From assembly GCA_009775095.1 (NCBI GenBank), contig VSOZ01000013.1:1-64000 (forward strand): a stretch of DNA of 64,000 bases, read 5' to 3'. Shown piece by piece: positions 16,554 to 26,739 of the stretch. This stretch comes from Muribaculum sp. (GTDB lineage Bacteria > Bacteroidota > Bacteroidia > Bacteroidales > Muribaculaceae). Within the stretch, counting starts at the first letter, position 1. The number at the start of each line of letters is the position of its first letter. Under the pieces are notes generated by a model that was not told the DNA's origin, ran no database searches, and worked only from the letters and a program-made list of their open reading frames with translations. A program made the position numbers and the translations under genes.

Positions 16554-19500
16554 TCAGAAGCCGAACTGTACGCCGAGTGTATACTGACGGGGCAGTGCGT
16601 AGGGATAGCCAAGACCCTCGGGATCGGCACCGGAATAATTGGTTACTGTAAACAGATTCTGTGCTTGGAAATAAACTCGGGCATTGGTGAGCTTGAGTTT
16701 GTTGCGGAGCGATTCCGGCAACGTATAGCCTACGGTAAGAGTTTTGAGCCGCAGGAATGAGCCGTCTTCGATATGGAACTGTGAAACTTCATGCTCGTTG
16801 TTGGAGTTGTCGGTTGTCGGAGCGGGAGTGTTGCAGTCATAATATCCCGTAGTCAGGAACTTTTCATATGCGAGAGCCGCATCCACGAGTTTGGCGCCGT
16901 GGTTACCGTTCCAGCACTGGAACAGGTCAGTGTAATACTTGGAGTTGTTGAAGGCGTCGCGTATGATGGCCGAGAAGAACATGCTCATGTCAAAGCCGCG
17001 CCAGTTGGCACCGAGGTTCAGACCGAACTGAGCTTTGGGCAGGTCGCAGCCGAGCCATGTGCGGTCGTTGTAGTTGATTTTGCCGTCGCCGTCGGCGTCG
17101 ACATACTTGATACGGCCCACTGCCGGATGTCCGAACTCTACGGTGTATTTCTGCATGTACTCGTCAACCTCGGCCTGAGTATGGAATACGCCGTCGGTCT
17201 TGAAGCCCATCCAAGAGCCCAATGATTGGCCTACGAGGGAGTGTCCGGCGTAACCGCCTCCATAAGAGTAGTAGATATCGTCGAGCAGGTCGGTGACTTT
17301 GTTTTTTGACACCGTGAAGTTGAAGCCTATGTCGTAGCTGAAGTCTTTGCTTACATTTGTACGCCAGTTGATCTGTCCTTCAATGCCTCGGTTGGTCATC
17401 TCTCCGCCGTTGTACCAGCAGTAGCCGCCTTCGCCTATTGTGGCTATATACGGTTTCTCCACAAGCATGTCCTTGGTCTCTTTATAGAAATAATCGAGCG
17501 ACACGGTAAGGCGATTGTTGAAGAAGCCGGCATCGATACCGAAGTTTGTCTGGTAGGTGCGCTCCCATTTGAGGTCGGGATTGGTGGTGCGTATGCGGTA
17601 AGCTCCGGGTGACAGGGTTACACCGTCGCCGCTCATGTTATAAGAGCCGCGGTCAAGGCTCATCAGATATTTGGCGTAGAACGCCTCGTTGTCGATAAGG
17701 TCATTGCCGTTTATACCCCATGAACCACGCAGTTTCAGGTCAGACAGCCATGAACGGGTAGCTTCCATGAAATTTTCCTGCGAGATACGCCAACCGGCCG
17801 ACACCGAAGGGAACCAGTCATAGTTATGATCCTTGGACAGCCTTGAGGAGGCGTCGCGACGTATGGTAAACGACATAAGATACTTGTTGTCGTAAGTGTA
17901 GTTAAGTTTCCCGAAGCCTGAGAACATTGAGTAGTTGGATGCTCCCGCGCCTACGTTCTTGTTGGCGGTGACGTTGCCGAGATAGATGTAGTTGGGGTCT
18001 TCGATTTCAAGTCCCGTGCCGTAGCCGAAGAAGCTCTCATTGTGGTAGCGCTTTGACTCGACACCGGCGAGTGCCATTATGGAGTTTCGCCCGAAGTCAA
18101 TGTTGTATTGTGCGGTGTTGGTCCATACCCAATCTACATTTTTCCCTGTTGACTGAGTGAGTTTGTTGGTGTTGTCACGAAGCCATTTTGGTTCGAAAGT
18201 CTTGTTGGTCTCGTTATAGTAATTCATACCGAAGTTGGTCTTGATTATGAGGTTCTTGACCGGCTCGATCTGAAGATAAGCGTTACCGAATACTCGCCAG
18301 TATTCGTGTTTGTTGCTTTTATTGTTTTCGATTAGACGCATCATGTTTGGTGCATCGCCGAGTATGTCATTGATCTGGTCGTTGTACACACCATCGACAT
18401 CATATATGGCCTTGGCCGGATGCTGTTTTACCGCATTTTCCTCGGCTCCGTCGGGCATGTAGTGGGCGCGCCACCAGTTTACGGCTATATTGCCGCCGGC
18501 TTTGAGACGATTGTTGATGAAGCCATAGTCGGAGCTGAAACGGGTGTTTACTCTCTTGAAGTCGGAGCCCTTGACTATACCGTCATGGTCAAGCCAGCTT
18601 AGCGACAGTGAGGAGGCTCCGTTTTCAGCACCTTTGGATAGACCGATGCTGTAGGTCTGCATGAGGGCGGTGCGGTGTATCTCCTTCTCCCAGTCGGTTG
18701 ACTGCGGCAGCACGTCGGCACCGTTCAGGTTTTTGTAAGTCTGCAACTGTGCCGTGGCTCCGTTGCCGTATACCGACGATGAGGGAGTGGCACCGTTGTG
18801 GGAGTATTTGTAAGCTGACCAGTAAACGTCGCCCCACTGGTTGGCGTCGAGCAGGTCGAGGCCGCTGTTGTAGGTCTGAAGGGTGAGCGTGGCGTCAAAT
18901 GTCACTCGTGCTTCGCCCGATTTGGCGCGTTTGGTTGTTATGATGATGACACCGTTAGCAGCCTGCGCGCCATATATTGATGCCGAGGCGGCATCTTTAA
19001 GGACCTGTATTGACTCCACGTCATTGCTGTTGAGTATGGTACCGGGATTTTCGCGGGTCATGACTCCGTCTATCACATACAGCGGGCCGTTGGCGTCGCC
19101 GCGGAATGATGACGCACCGCGTATTGATGTGCCTGTGCTGAGTCCGCCGGGAGTGCCGTCGGTCGTGATTGTCATACCGGCCACTCGTCCTTGCAGTGAC
19201 TGGATGACATTGCCCGTCGGGGTGTCGGCCACATCTTTCATTCTGACTACCGATACAGAACCTGTCAGGTCTGATTTTTTCTCCGAGGAGTAGCCGACCA
19301 CTACCACTTCGTCAAGAAGCTCCGAGTTTTCGGCAAGGATGACTTCCAGTTGCTCCTGTGCTTTTACGGTTTTGGACTTGAAGCCCACATAAGAGATTGT
19401 AAGGTCGCAGTTTTCAGGTACGGTTATCTCGAAGTTACCGTCGATGTCGGTAGCGGTACCTGCGATTCCTTTGATAGAAGGGATCACGCTTGCGCCTATC

Positions 19501-19613
19501 AGCGGTTCCGAGTCGGTAGCTGAAATTACTGTCCCGTGCACTGTGATGTTTTGTGCCTGTGCTGCAATTGCCATGATGAACAGCAAAATTGCACTGAGGA
19601 TTGGTCTTTTCAT
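16554..19613 (-). CDS. SusC-like TonB-dependent transporter (fructan PUL)
   Basis: This 1019-residue outer-membrane transporter starts at ATG 19613 (MKRPILSAILLF, signal peptide ending AQAQN). A longer upstream frame is rejected because it would place the signal peptide internally. Domain order: carboxypeptidase-D-like N-terminal domain (about 25-100), TonB-interaction motif DEVVVVGYSSEKKSDLTG, plug domain (about 105-230), and a 22-strand beta-barrel ending in an aromatic residue (VQFGF). It imports oligosaccharides with TonB/ExbBD energy. It is paired with the susD gene downstream and regulated by the adjacent hybrid two-component protein. Confidence 0.95.
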   Translation of the reverse strand: MKRPILSAILLFIMAIAAQAQNITVHGTVISATDSEPLIGASVIPSIKGIAGTATDIDGNFEITVPENCDLTISYVGFKSKTVKAQEQLEVILAENSELLDEVVVVGYSSEKKSDLTGSVSVVRMKDVADTPTGNVIQSLQGRVAGMTITTDGTPGGLSTGTSIRGASSFRGDANGPLYVIDGVMTRENPGTILNSNDVESIQVLKDAASASIYGAQAANGVIIITTKRAKSGEARVTFDATLTLQTYNSGLDLLDANQWGDVYWSAYKYSHNGATPSSSVYGNGATAQLQTYKNLNGADVLPQSTDWEKEIHRTALMQTYSIGLSKGAENGASSLSLSWLDHDGIVKGSDFKRVNTRFSSDYGFINNRLKAGGNIAVNWWRAHYMPDGAEENAVKQHPAKAIYDVDGVYNDQINDILGDAPNMMRLIENNKSNKHEYWRVFGNAYLQIEPVKNLIIKTNFGMNYYNETNKTFEPKWLRDNTNKLTQSTGKNVDWVWTNTAQYNIDFGRNSIMALAGVESKRYHNESFFGYGTGLEIEDPNYIYLGNVTANKNVGAGASNYSMFSGFGKLNYTYDNKYLMSFTIRRDASSRLSKDHNYDWFPSVSAGWRISQENFMEATRSWLSDLKLRGSWGINGNDLIDNEAFYAKYLMSLDRGSYNMSGDGVTLSPGAYRIRTTNPDLKWERTYQTNFGIDAGFFNNRLTVSLDYFYKETKDMLVEKPYIATIGEGGYCWYNGGEMTNRGIEGQINWRTNVSKDFSYDIGFNFTVSKNKVTDLLDDIYYSYGGGYAGHSLVGQSLGSWMGFKTDGVFHTQAEVDEYMQKYTVEFGHPAVGRIKYVDADGDGKINYNDRTWLGCDLPKAQFGLNLGANWRGFDMSMFFSAIIRDAFNNSKYYTDLFQCWNGNHGAKLVDAALAYEKFLTTGYYDCNTPAPTTDNSNNEHEVSQFHIEDGSFLRLKTLTVGYTLPESLRNKLKLTNARVYFQAQNLFTVTNYSGADPEGLGYPYALPRQYTLGVQFGF

Positions 19614-19645
19614 GTTATGATACGATTTTGTTAAAATTTCTACCG

Positions 19646-19718
19646 CAAAATTATCGGATGGCATATGCACGGTGTGTCACGGATGTTGCATCGGATATAA
19701 AAATCCGTGCAATGCACG
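19646..19718 (-). promoter_or_regulatory. Promoter and candidate operator of the fructan susCD operon
   Basis: On the minus strand, TAATTTTG (19653-19646) fits the -7 consensus about 33 bp before susC. Upstream, CACGGATTTTTATATCC (19709-19693) closely resembles CACGATTTTTTATATAC (22607-22623) before the GH32 gene. A perfect CGTGCA-A-TGCACG palindrome (19706-19718) overlaps it. Binding by the neighbouring hybrid regulator is inference. Confidence 0.5.
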
Positions 19719-19768
19719 ATTTTTGGTATGGTTTACAACATTTTTCGCGGTATATGCAGTATGACGGG

Positions 19769-22498
19769 TTATTCTGTAAGTTTACTACGGGTCTCGGTAG
19801 GAGTCTCGCCGTATGCATCGCGATAGCATTTGGTGAAATAGGCGGGTGTGGAGAAGCCGGTCTCGTATGCTATCTCGCTTATGGTTTTGTCGGTGGAGGT
19901 TATCAGCGAGCGGCTCCTGCACAGACGCAGGTGTCGTATAAGTTCTACCGGCGAATAGTTGGTGAGCGCCTTGATTTTTCTGTAAAACTGTGAGCGCTCA
20001 AGCCCCATCTTGGAGGCCATGCTATCGACATTGAGGTCGGCGTTGCCCATTTCGGCATTGAATATTTCGAGGAAACGTGCGTAAAACTCGTTGTCTATGT
20101 CGCCTGACGGACGAGGTTTATCGGTTTCGACACGTTTACCGGCAGGTGCAGGCAACGGGTTTTGCCACAGCTCCTTGATGCGCTTGCGGTTGGCTATCAG
20201 ACTCGAGCAGCGCGACTTGAGCACCGCTCCGCTGAACGGTTTAGACAAGTATCCGTCGGCGCCGCTGTCGTAGCCTTGTATGCGTTGCTCGTCCATCGAG
20301 CAGGCGGTAAGCATCAGCACCGGTATGTGCGATGTCGATACCTCGTTTTTGATGCGTTTGCAGCATTCGAGTCCGTCCATCACAGGCATCATGACGTCGC
20401 ATATTATAAGGTCGGGTATGTATTTTGCCGACTTTGTTATGCCCTCCTGTCCGTTGGCGGCGGTGATGATGTTGTAGTCCTCATCAAGCAACCGGCTCAC
20501 AAGCATCTGAATGTCTTTGTTGTCATCGATTACGAGTACTGCCGGCTTGTTGTCGTCAAACTTCAGTTCGTTGTCTATGTTTTCAAGTTCAGCCTCAACT
20601 TCCTGTCCGCTGATGTTTTTCTCGACATCGGCCGATGTGTCGGCTATGTGTCTTATCGGTACTACAACCGTGAACGTCGATCCCTTGTCAAGGGCACTTT
20701 CTACCGATATGCTGCCGCCGTGTAGCTCTACAAACGCTTTTACAAGCGAAAGGCCTATGCCGGAGCCGTTGGGGTGTACGCGGTCTACCTGATAGAAGCG
20801 GTCAAATATGTTGCCGAGATCACGCTCGCTTATGCCCTTGCCGGTGTCAGACACTTTGAGCGTCAGATTAACGCCGTCGTTGTCATATGACACTGTGATT
20901 GCTCCGTTGTCGGGTGTGTACTTGAATGCGTTTGAAACAAGGTTGAACAGCACGCGCTCAATCTTCTCGGCATCGATGGCGAGTGTGGTTGTGTCTTTTT
21001 CAGGTGTTATCAACGACAGCTTGATGTCACGTTTGCGCGCTATGGTGTAAAACGACTCCATCCAGTCACGTACGGCACGGTTGAAATCGACCTCGGTCAG
21101 ATGCAGGTCCAGCTTGCCGTTCTCATACTTGCGGAAGTCGAGTATCTGGTTGATGAGACGGCGCAGTATCTTTACGTTTTTGTCGGCGATTTTGATAAGT
21201 GTATGCTGTCCGACGGTGAGATTGTCGGCTGCCGCAAGTTGCGATACAGGCTCGGCGATAAGAGTCAGCGGTGTGCGCAGGTCGTGCGACACGTTGGTGA
21301 AAAACATCAGCTTGGATTGGGTGGCCTCTTCAAGCTGCAGGTTAAGCGACTTCTGCTTGTCGCGCTCCTCTTCAAGCAACCGGTTCTTGGCCATAAGGGT
21401 CTTCTGGTGACGGCTGTGTTGCCAGTAGGCACGTAGCAGAAGAAACGCCACACCGAAGAGCAGGACTATGATGGCTATGCTTGCGTAAAACAGTGATGTC
21501 TGTGACGAGTGTTGCGCCCAATAATCGTCGATCTGGGCTTTCAGTACTTTTATCTTGTCGGTCTCGTTTTTCAGTGTCTCGTTCTGCATAAGCAAAATGT
21601 CGGCATTCGACAGGTCCACGGCTGACGACACAGGGAGTCGGGTCTCGCGTTGATAAGGCTCTCCTTTGAGTATGGCCAAAGCGGTCTGTATAAGGCGGTG
21701 GCCTTCGGTCGGATAAAAAAATGTGGCATCGATAACGCTGTCGACAACCGCCTGAATACCGATATTGGGCGCTGCGTCTATGCCTATTATCTTTATGTCA
21801 TCGCGCCCGTTGCGTCGTGCTACTTCCGCAGCACCTATGGCCATACGGTCATTGTGAGCGTAAATAAGGTCGACATCGCTATATATATTTAATAATGAGT
21901 CCACGACCGGCACGGCATCCTCTTTGTTCCAGTCAGCGGACACGCTTGCGAGCAAAGCGCCACGGCCTTTGGCAAATTCTTCGACAAAGCCGTTGTGGCG
22001 TCCTTCGGCCGGTGTTGAGCCGCGCAGACCATAGATTTCGATGGCACTGGCCCCTTCTCCGAGCAGATGCAATGCATAATGGGCCGCCGATCGCCCGAGG
22101 CCTTCGTTGTCGACACCTATTCGGGCTGTGTAGGAGTCGCCTATTATATCGCGGTCAAATGTTATGACCGGGATGCCGCTTTCGTACACCTCTTTTATTA
22201 TAGGGGTAAGTGCCGCGGCTTCGTTCGGCGCCACTATTATTATGTCGAAGCCATTATCGGCGAAGTATCGGATGTCTTCGATCTGCTTGAGGTTGTTGTC
22301 GTCGGCCGAGCGTATCTCCACTACGGCATCTTCATGAAACATTATCTCGCGCAGGATCTCGTCGTTCATTTTCGTGCGCCAGTCATCCTGACTGCACTGC
22401 GAGACTCCTATGCGGTATATTTTTTCTTCAGAACATCCCGTCACGGTTAAAAGCAGGGCAAGCAATAATAAGCCGTATGAAAATATGTGATACTTCAT
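19769..22498 (-). CDS. Hybrid two-component system regulator with periplasmic sugar-binding sensor
   Basis: This 909-residue one-protein signalling system resembles the fructose-sensing regulator of the Bacteroides levan locus (BT1754 type). Order: lipobox-like signal (TVTGC); type I periplasmic-binding-protein domain (about 28-310, RIGVSQCSQDDW, NEAAALTP, YAHNDRMAIGAAEV); one transmembrane helix (about 345-365); coiled coil; HisKA with FFTNVSHDLRTPL (His about 403); HATPase with DTGKGISERDLGNIFDRFYQ; a receiver domain (about 650-770) with phospho-acceptor Asp in IICDVMMPVMDG and Lys in LSKPF; and an AraC HTH (about 805-905). Unlike most hybrid systems it has no beta-propeller sensor. It probably binds fructose and activates susCD and the GH32-permease-kinase operon that flank it. 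Confidence 0.94.
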   Translation of the reverse strand: MKYHIFSYGLLLLALLLTVTGCSEEKIYRIGVSQCSQDDWRTKMNDEILREIMFHEDAVVEIRSADDNNLKQIEDIRYFADNGFDIIIVAPNEAAALTPIIKEVYESGIPVITFDRDIIGDSYTARIGVDNEGLGRSAAHYALHLLGEGASAIEIYGLRGSTPAEGRHNGFVEEFAKGRGALLASVSADWNKEDAVPVVDSLLNIYSDVDLIYAHNDRMAIGAAEVARRNGRDDIKIIGIDAAPNIGIQAVVDSVIDATFFYPTEGHRLIQTALAILKGEPYQRETRLPVSSAVDLSNADILLMQNETLKNETDKIKVLKAQIDDYWAQHSSQTSLFYASIAIIVLLFGVAFLLLRAYWQHSRHQKTLMAKNRLLEEERDKQKSLNLQLEEATQSKLMFFTNVSHDLRTPLTLIAEPVSQLAAADNLTVGQHTLIKIADKNVKILRRLINQILDFRKYENGKLDLHLTEVDFNRAVRDWMESFYTIARKRDIKLSLITPEKDTTTLAIDAEKIERVLFNLVSNAFKYTPDNGAITVSYDNDGVNLTLKVSDTGKGISERDLGNIFDRFYQVDRVHPNGSGIGLSLVKAFVELHGGSISVESALDKGSTFTVVVPIRHIADTSADVEKNISGQEVEAELENIDNELKFDDNKPAVLVIDDNKDIQMLVSRLLDEDYNIITAANGQEGITKSAKYIPDLIICDVMMPVMDGLECCKRIKNEVSTSHIPVLMLTACSMDEQRIQGYDSGADGYLSKPFSGAVLKSRCSSLIANRKRIKELWQNPLPAPAGKRVETDKPRPSGDIDNEFYARFLEIFNAEMGNADLNVDSMASKMGLERSQFYRKIKALTNYSPVELIRHLRLCRSRSLITSTDKTISEIAYETGFSTPAYFTKCYRDAYGETPTETRSKLTE

Positions 22499-22606
22499 TT
22501 TTTTGCCATTTAATATTTAAGGTCTCACAAATTTAATCATAATCCTATGAAAAAGAGTGTGTAAAGTATTAAAAATAAGGCGATACAACATAATTGACAG
22601 CTAATA

Positions 22607-22650
22607 CACGATTTTTTATATACTTCATGTCGCCGATTATAGTAGTTTTG
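22607..22650 (+). promoter_or_regulatory. Promoter and candidate operator of the GH32 operon
   Basis: TAGTTTTG (22643-22650) matches TAnnTTTG, giving a leader of roughly 90 nt. CACGATTTTTTATATAC (22607-22623) upstream matches the motif before susC in sequence, though its distance to the -7 box is about two helical turns shorter. Confidence 0.5.
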
Positions 22651-22746
22651 CAATACCGGATGGAGCGATTGACTCGGCCGGGCGGTGCAAAGTCTTTTTG
22701 AGGTAAAAAAGATTGTTTTTAGTTTAGGTAACAAGTAAATCAAATA

Positions 22747-24600
22747 ATGAATAATATGACGAGATTAACGAAATGCTTAAAGGCTGTAGCGATGTCGGCG
22801 GCGGTGATGTCGATGCCTGCTCTGACATCAGCTTCGGGAGGGGTGGAGGTAAACCACCTCGGAGTGAACAACACGCTTGTAAGGGTTACAGGCGAGGGAC
22901 GATACCTGTCGTTGCCGGTTCAGGAAACGGCCGACGATGCAAAAATAAACATTTTGGTAGACGGCGATATAGCCGAGACCATATATGTCAGGCTTGCCAA
23001 GTCAAAGACCGATTATACGGTGCCTTTTGACATGTCGGCTTATAAAGGCCGAAACGTGCTGCTTGATGTGGTGACGCCGCAGGGCCGAGGCTCTATCCGC
23101 GAGGCAAAGGATGATGCCTGCTGGAAGGGTATCGCTCTTGTCGACACATTTGACGTGTCTAATCGTGAAAAGTATCGTCCGGCTTTTCATCATACTCCTC
23201 TATACGGTTGGATGAACGACCCCAACGGCATGTTTTATAAGGATGGCCTATGGCATTTGTATTACCAATATAATCCCTACGGATCGAAATGGCAAAACCT
23301 TAGCTGGGGCCACTCCGTGTCATCGGATCTTGTAAATTGGGAACATCAGCCTGTGGCTGTAACTCCCGACGGACTTGGCTATATATTCAGCGGCAGTTGT
23401 GCTGTAGATAAAAACAATACTTCAGGCTTTGGCGATGATGCCGTAATAGCCTTATATACATCGGCCGCCACAAGTCAGATACAGAGTCTGGCTCATAGCG
23501 GCGATAATGGCGCGACATTTGTGAAGTATCCCGGTAATCCTGTAATAACACTTGAGAGCGAGGCCCGCGATCCGAAAGTGTTCTGGAATGATGAGACCGG
23601 CGAGTGGAATCTCGTGCTTGCCCACGCTCTCGACCATGAAATGCTATTCTTTACCTCGCCCGACATGAAAAACTGGACTCTGACAGGCTCTTTCGGTCAA
23701 GGTCTTGGTGCGCAGGGCGGAGTATGGGAGTGTCCCGATCTGTTCAAACTGCCTGTCGAGGGTACGGATGAGACCAAATGGGTGCTGATATGCAACATCA
23801 ATCCTGACGGACCTTTCGGCGGCAGCGGCACTCAATATTTCATAGGCGATTTTGACGGAAAAACATTCACCGCCGATAAAGACGCGGCCGGCAATGTACC
23901 TACGAAATGGCTCGACTACGGAAAAGACCATTATGCTACGGTGAGCTGGAGCAACGCTCCTGACAATCGTCGCACGGTTATCGGATGGATGAGCAATTGG
24001 CAGTATGCGGCCGATGTGCCTACAATGCAATTCCGCAGCGCCAATACGCTACCGCGTGAGATGGGGCTGTTTCGTGCGGCTGACGGCGAGGTTTATGCCT
24101 CATGTGCTCCGTCGCCTGAACTGACTTCGCTTAGAGGGAAACTTACTCTTAAAAACGTCAAGGCCACTATCGGTAAAAAGGGTCGTACATACGCTCTGCC
24201 TACCGCCAATGACGGTATATGTGAAATACTTCTTGATATTGATGCCCGGAAAGCCGACAAGGTTGAATTGGCTCTGTCAAACAACAGCGGCAATAAAGTG
24301 GTCATGGAGTATGACGTCAAAGCTCGGACCTTGTCATTTGACCGCACAGAGAGCGGTATAGTGGGCTTCAGCGAAAGCTTCCCGGCAGTGACAGTGACGC
24401 CTACTTATGAAGCTGACGGCAAGATTACACTCCGCATATTTGTCGACCGTTCGAGCATCGAAGTATTCGGCAATGATGGCCGTTTCGTGATGACCAATCT
24501 CGTATTTCCCGATAAGCCATACTCCTCGCTTACCGTTACGTCAGAGGGCGGAAATATCAAACTGAGTAATCTCAACATATATTCATTGAAAGTAAAATAG
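22747..24600 (+). CDS. GH32 beta-fructosidase (levanase/inulinase type)
   Basis: This enzyme hydrolyses beta-linked fructose from fructans or sucrose-type oligosaccharides. The 617-residue protein has a signal peptide (cleavage near TSASG) and an N-terminal beta domain of about 120 residues of the DUF4980 type found in Bacteroidetes GH32 proteins. The five-bladed GH32 propeller follows: nucleophile motif WMNDPNG (about 156-162), transition-state motif ARDPK, and acid/base motif WECPDLF. A C-terminal beta-sandwich contains FVDRSSIEVFGNDG. There is no obvious lipobox, so a periplasmic exo-acting enzyme is more likely than a surface endo-enzyme. It is the first gene of an operon with the permease and fructokinase. 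Confidence 0.94.
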   Translation: MNNMTRLTKCLKAVAMSAAVMSMPALTSASGGVEVNHLGVNNTLVRVTGEGRYLSLPVQETADDAKINILVDGDIAETIYVRLAKSKTDYTVPFDMSAYKGRNVLLDVVTPQGRGSIREAKDDACWKGIALVDTFDVSNREKYRPAFHHTPLYGWMNDPNGMFYKDGLWHLYYQYNPYGSKWQNLSWGHSVSSDLVNWEHQPVAVTPDGLGYIFSGSCAVDKNNTSGFGDDAVIALYTSAATSQIQSLAHSGDNGATFVKYPGNPVITLESEARDPKVFWNDETGEWNLVLAHALDHEMLFFTSPDMKNWTLTGSFGQGLGAQGGVWECPDLFKLPVEGTDETKWVLICNINPDGPFGGSGTQYFIGDFDGKTFTADKDAAGNVPTKWLDYGKDHYATVSWSNAPDNRRTVIGWMSNWQYAADVPTMQFRSANTLPREMGLFRAADGEVYASCAPSPELTSLRGKLTLKNVKATIGKKGRTYALPTANDGICEILLDIDARKADKVELALSNNSGNKVVMEYDVKARTLSFDRTESGIVGFSESFPAVTVTPTYEADGKITLRIFVDRSSIEVFGNDGRFVMTNLVFPDKPYSSLTVTSEGGNIKLSNLNIYSLKVK

Positions 24601-24616
24601 CTAAAATCATACAATC

Positions 24617-25804
24617 ATGGATGTAACACAGTCACTCGTAACAAACCGCAAATCGTTTGTGATGCAGATCGTGCCAGTAATGCTATGCTTTTTTGTAATG
24701 GGCTTTGTAGACCTTGTGGGTACGGCTTCCAATTATGTGCAGAAAGATCTCGGGCTTACCGACTCGCAAGCCAATATGTTTCCTTCGCTTGTATTCTTCT
24801 GGTTCTTGATATTTTCTGTGCCTACCGGCATGTTGATGAATAAGATAGGCCGCAAAAAGACCGTGCTGATAAGTCTTGTGGTCACAGCGGCGTCGCTTTT
24901 CATTCCGGTATTTGGCGACAGCTATATCGTGATGCTGCTGTCGTTCTCGCTTCTCGGCATAGGAAATGCCATAATGCAGACTTCGCTCAATCCTCTTGTC
25001 ACCAACCTTATAAGCGGCGACAAACTGGCGTCGACCCTTACTTTCGGACAATTTGTCAAGGCTATCGCTTCCTTCCTTGCTCCGGTCATAGCGGCGTGGG
25101 GTGCTACTACGATGTTCCCGACTTTCGGCCTCGGCTGGCGAGCTCTGTTTGTCATATATGCCGTGGTAAGTTTCCTTTCCATATCGCTCCTTGCGGCCAC
25201 TCCAATCGATGAAGAGCGTCCCGACAAGGCTTCTGGTCCTATGGAGTGCATGAAGCTGCTCGGACGTCCGTTTATATTGTTGTGCTTTCTCGGCATAATG
25301 TGTCATGTAGGTATTGACGTGGGCACCAACACCACCGCCCCCAAAATAATCATGGAGCGCCTTTCATTGCCTCTTGAGGAGGCCGGTTTCGCAACCGGAG
25401 TGTATTTTATATTCCGTACGGTAGGATGTTTTCTGGGTGCTTTTATACTGCGCTCGATGTCGGCGAAAGTATTCTTTGGGCTCAGTGTGTCGATGATGCT
25501 TGCCGGTATGGCAATCCTGTTTGTCAGCGAATCGTTGTTGCCGCTTTACATTGGCATAGGACTGATAGGCTTCGGCAATTCCAATATATTCTCGGTTGTA
25601 TTCTCGCAGGCGCTGCTGTATTCACCCAACGAGAAGAACGAGGTGTCGGGACTTATGATCATGGGCCTCTTTGGTGGTACGGTATTTCCTTTGGCTATGG
25701 GCTACGCCGCCGATGCTATCGGTCAGGCCGGAGCCGTGGCCGTGATGACTGTAGGAGTGGGCTATCTGCTCTATTATACATTGAAAATAAAAACAATATC
25801 ATAA
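24617..25804 (+). CDS. MFS sugar permease, probable fructose importer
   Basis: This 395-residue protein has about 12 hydrophobic segments and the MFS loop motif NKIGRKKTVL after helix 2. It resembles the fucose/glucose-galactose (FHS) permeases, including the NPLVTNLI-type segment. Located 16 bp after the GH32 gene and before a fructokinase gene, it most likely carries free fructose across the inner membrane. The same gene order of permease and kinase is known in the Bacteroides levan locus. Substrate is inferred from context. Confidence 0.88.
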   Translation: MDVTQSLVTNRKSFVMQIVPVMLCFFVMGFVDLVGTASNYVQKDLGLTDSQANMFPSLVFFWFLIFSVPTGMLMNKIGRKKTVLISLVVTAASLFIPVFGDSYIVMLLSFSLLGIGNAIMQTSLNPLVTNLISGDKLASTLTFGQFVKAIASFLAPVIAAWGATTMFPTFGLGWRALFVIYAVVSFLSISLLAATPIDEERPDKASGPMECMKLLGRPFILLCFLGIMCHVGIDVGTNTTAPKIIMERLSLPLEEAGFATGVYFIFRTVGCFLGAFILRSMSAKVFFGLSVSMMLAGMAILFVSESLLPLYIGIGLIGFGNSNIFSVVFSQALLYSPNEKNEVSGLMIMGLFGGTVFPLAMGYAADAIGQAGAVAVMTVGVGYLLYYTLKIKTIS

Positions 25805-25826
25805 CTTAACTTTTTGTCAGATAATC

Positions 25827-26711
25827 ATGAACGACGTAGTAGTAGGAATGGGTGAGGCGTTGTGGGACGTGCTCCCCGAAGGAAAAAAAATAGGTGGCGC
25901 TCCTGCCAATTTCGCTTACCATGTTTCGCAATTCGGTTTGCCGAGCTGTGTGGTCAGCGCTGTCGGCGACGATAACTTAGGCGACGAAATCATTGAAAAT
26001 TTCACCTCAAAGGGATTGAAGCATCTTATCGAGAAAGTGCCTTATCCTACCGGCACGGTGCAGGTCGAGATCGATCAGGCCGGTGTGCCCCAATATGAAA
26101 TCAAAGAAAATGTGGCGTGGGACAATATCCCTTATACCGTGCGTCTTGAAGCGCTTGCCGAAAAGACCAAAGCGATATGCTTCGGTTCGCTGGCTCAGCG
26201 CAATGTCGTGTCGCGCAGCACTATCAACCGCTTTCTCGACGCCATGCCGCAGACCGATGACTCTCTGGTGGTATTTGATGTCAATCTCCGACAGGGCTTC
26301 TATAACAAGGAGATACTCTGCAACTCGATGAAGCGCTGCAACATACTTAAGATAAATGATGAGGAGCTCGTGACGGTGAGCCGCATGTTCGGCTATCCCG
26401 GCATCGACCTTCAGGACAAATGCTGGATACTTCTGGGCAAATATAACCTTAAGATGCTCATACTCACGTGTGGCATCAACGGCAGCTATGTGTTCACGCC
26501 GGGCAATGTGTCGTTTCAGCCCACACCTGCCGTCAAGGTTGCCGACACTGTTGGCGCCGGCGACTCGTTTACTGCGGCGTTTATCTCGTCATTGCTCAAA
26601 GGATGCGATGTAGCGGAGGCTCATCGTGTGGCAGTCGAGGTGTCAGCATATGTGTGCACGCAGAACGGTGCCATGCCGGTACTGCCTGAAAAATATACGG
26701 GAAAGCGATAG
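25827..26711 (+). CDS. PfkB-family fructokinase
   Basis: It phosphorylates imported fructose to fructose 6-phosphate with ATP. The 294-residue ribokinase-fold protein has the N-terminal GEALWDVLPEGKKIGGAPAN motif, GDDNLGDEI, and the C-terminal anion-hole and catalytic signature DTVGAGDSFTAAF (catalytic Asp about 248). It is the last gene of the GH32-permease-kinase operon. Fructokinase rather than ribokinase is chosen from the GGAPANFA motif and the locus. Confidence 0.93.
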   Translation: MNDVVVGMGEALWDVLPEGKKIGGAPANFAYHVSQFGLPSCVVSAVGDDNLGDEIIENFTSKGLKHLIEKVPYPTGTVQVEIDQAGVPQYEIKENVAWDNIPYTVRLEALAEKTKAICFGSLAQRNVVSRSTINRFLDAMPQTDDSLVVFDVNLRQGFYNKEILCNSMKRCNILKINDEELVTVSRMFGYPGIDLQDKCWILLGKYNLKMLILTCGINGSYVFTPGNVSFQPTPAVKVADTVGAGDSFTAAFISSLLKGCDVAEAHRVAVEVSAYVCTQNGAMPVLPEKYTGKR

Positions 26712-26739
26712 ATTGGTTAGGTAAAATAGGTTAAAAAAG

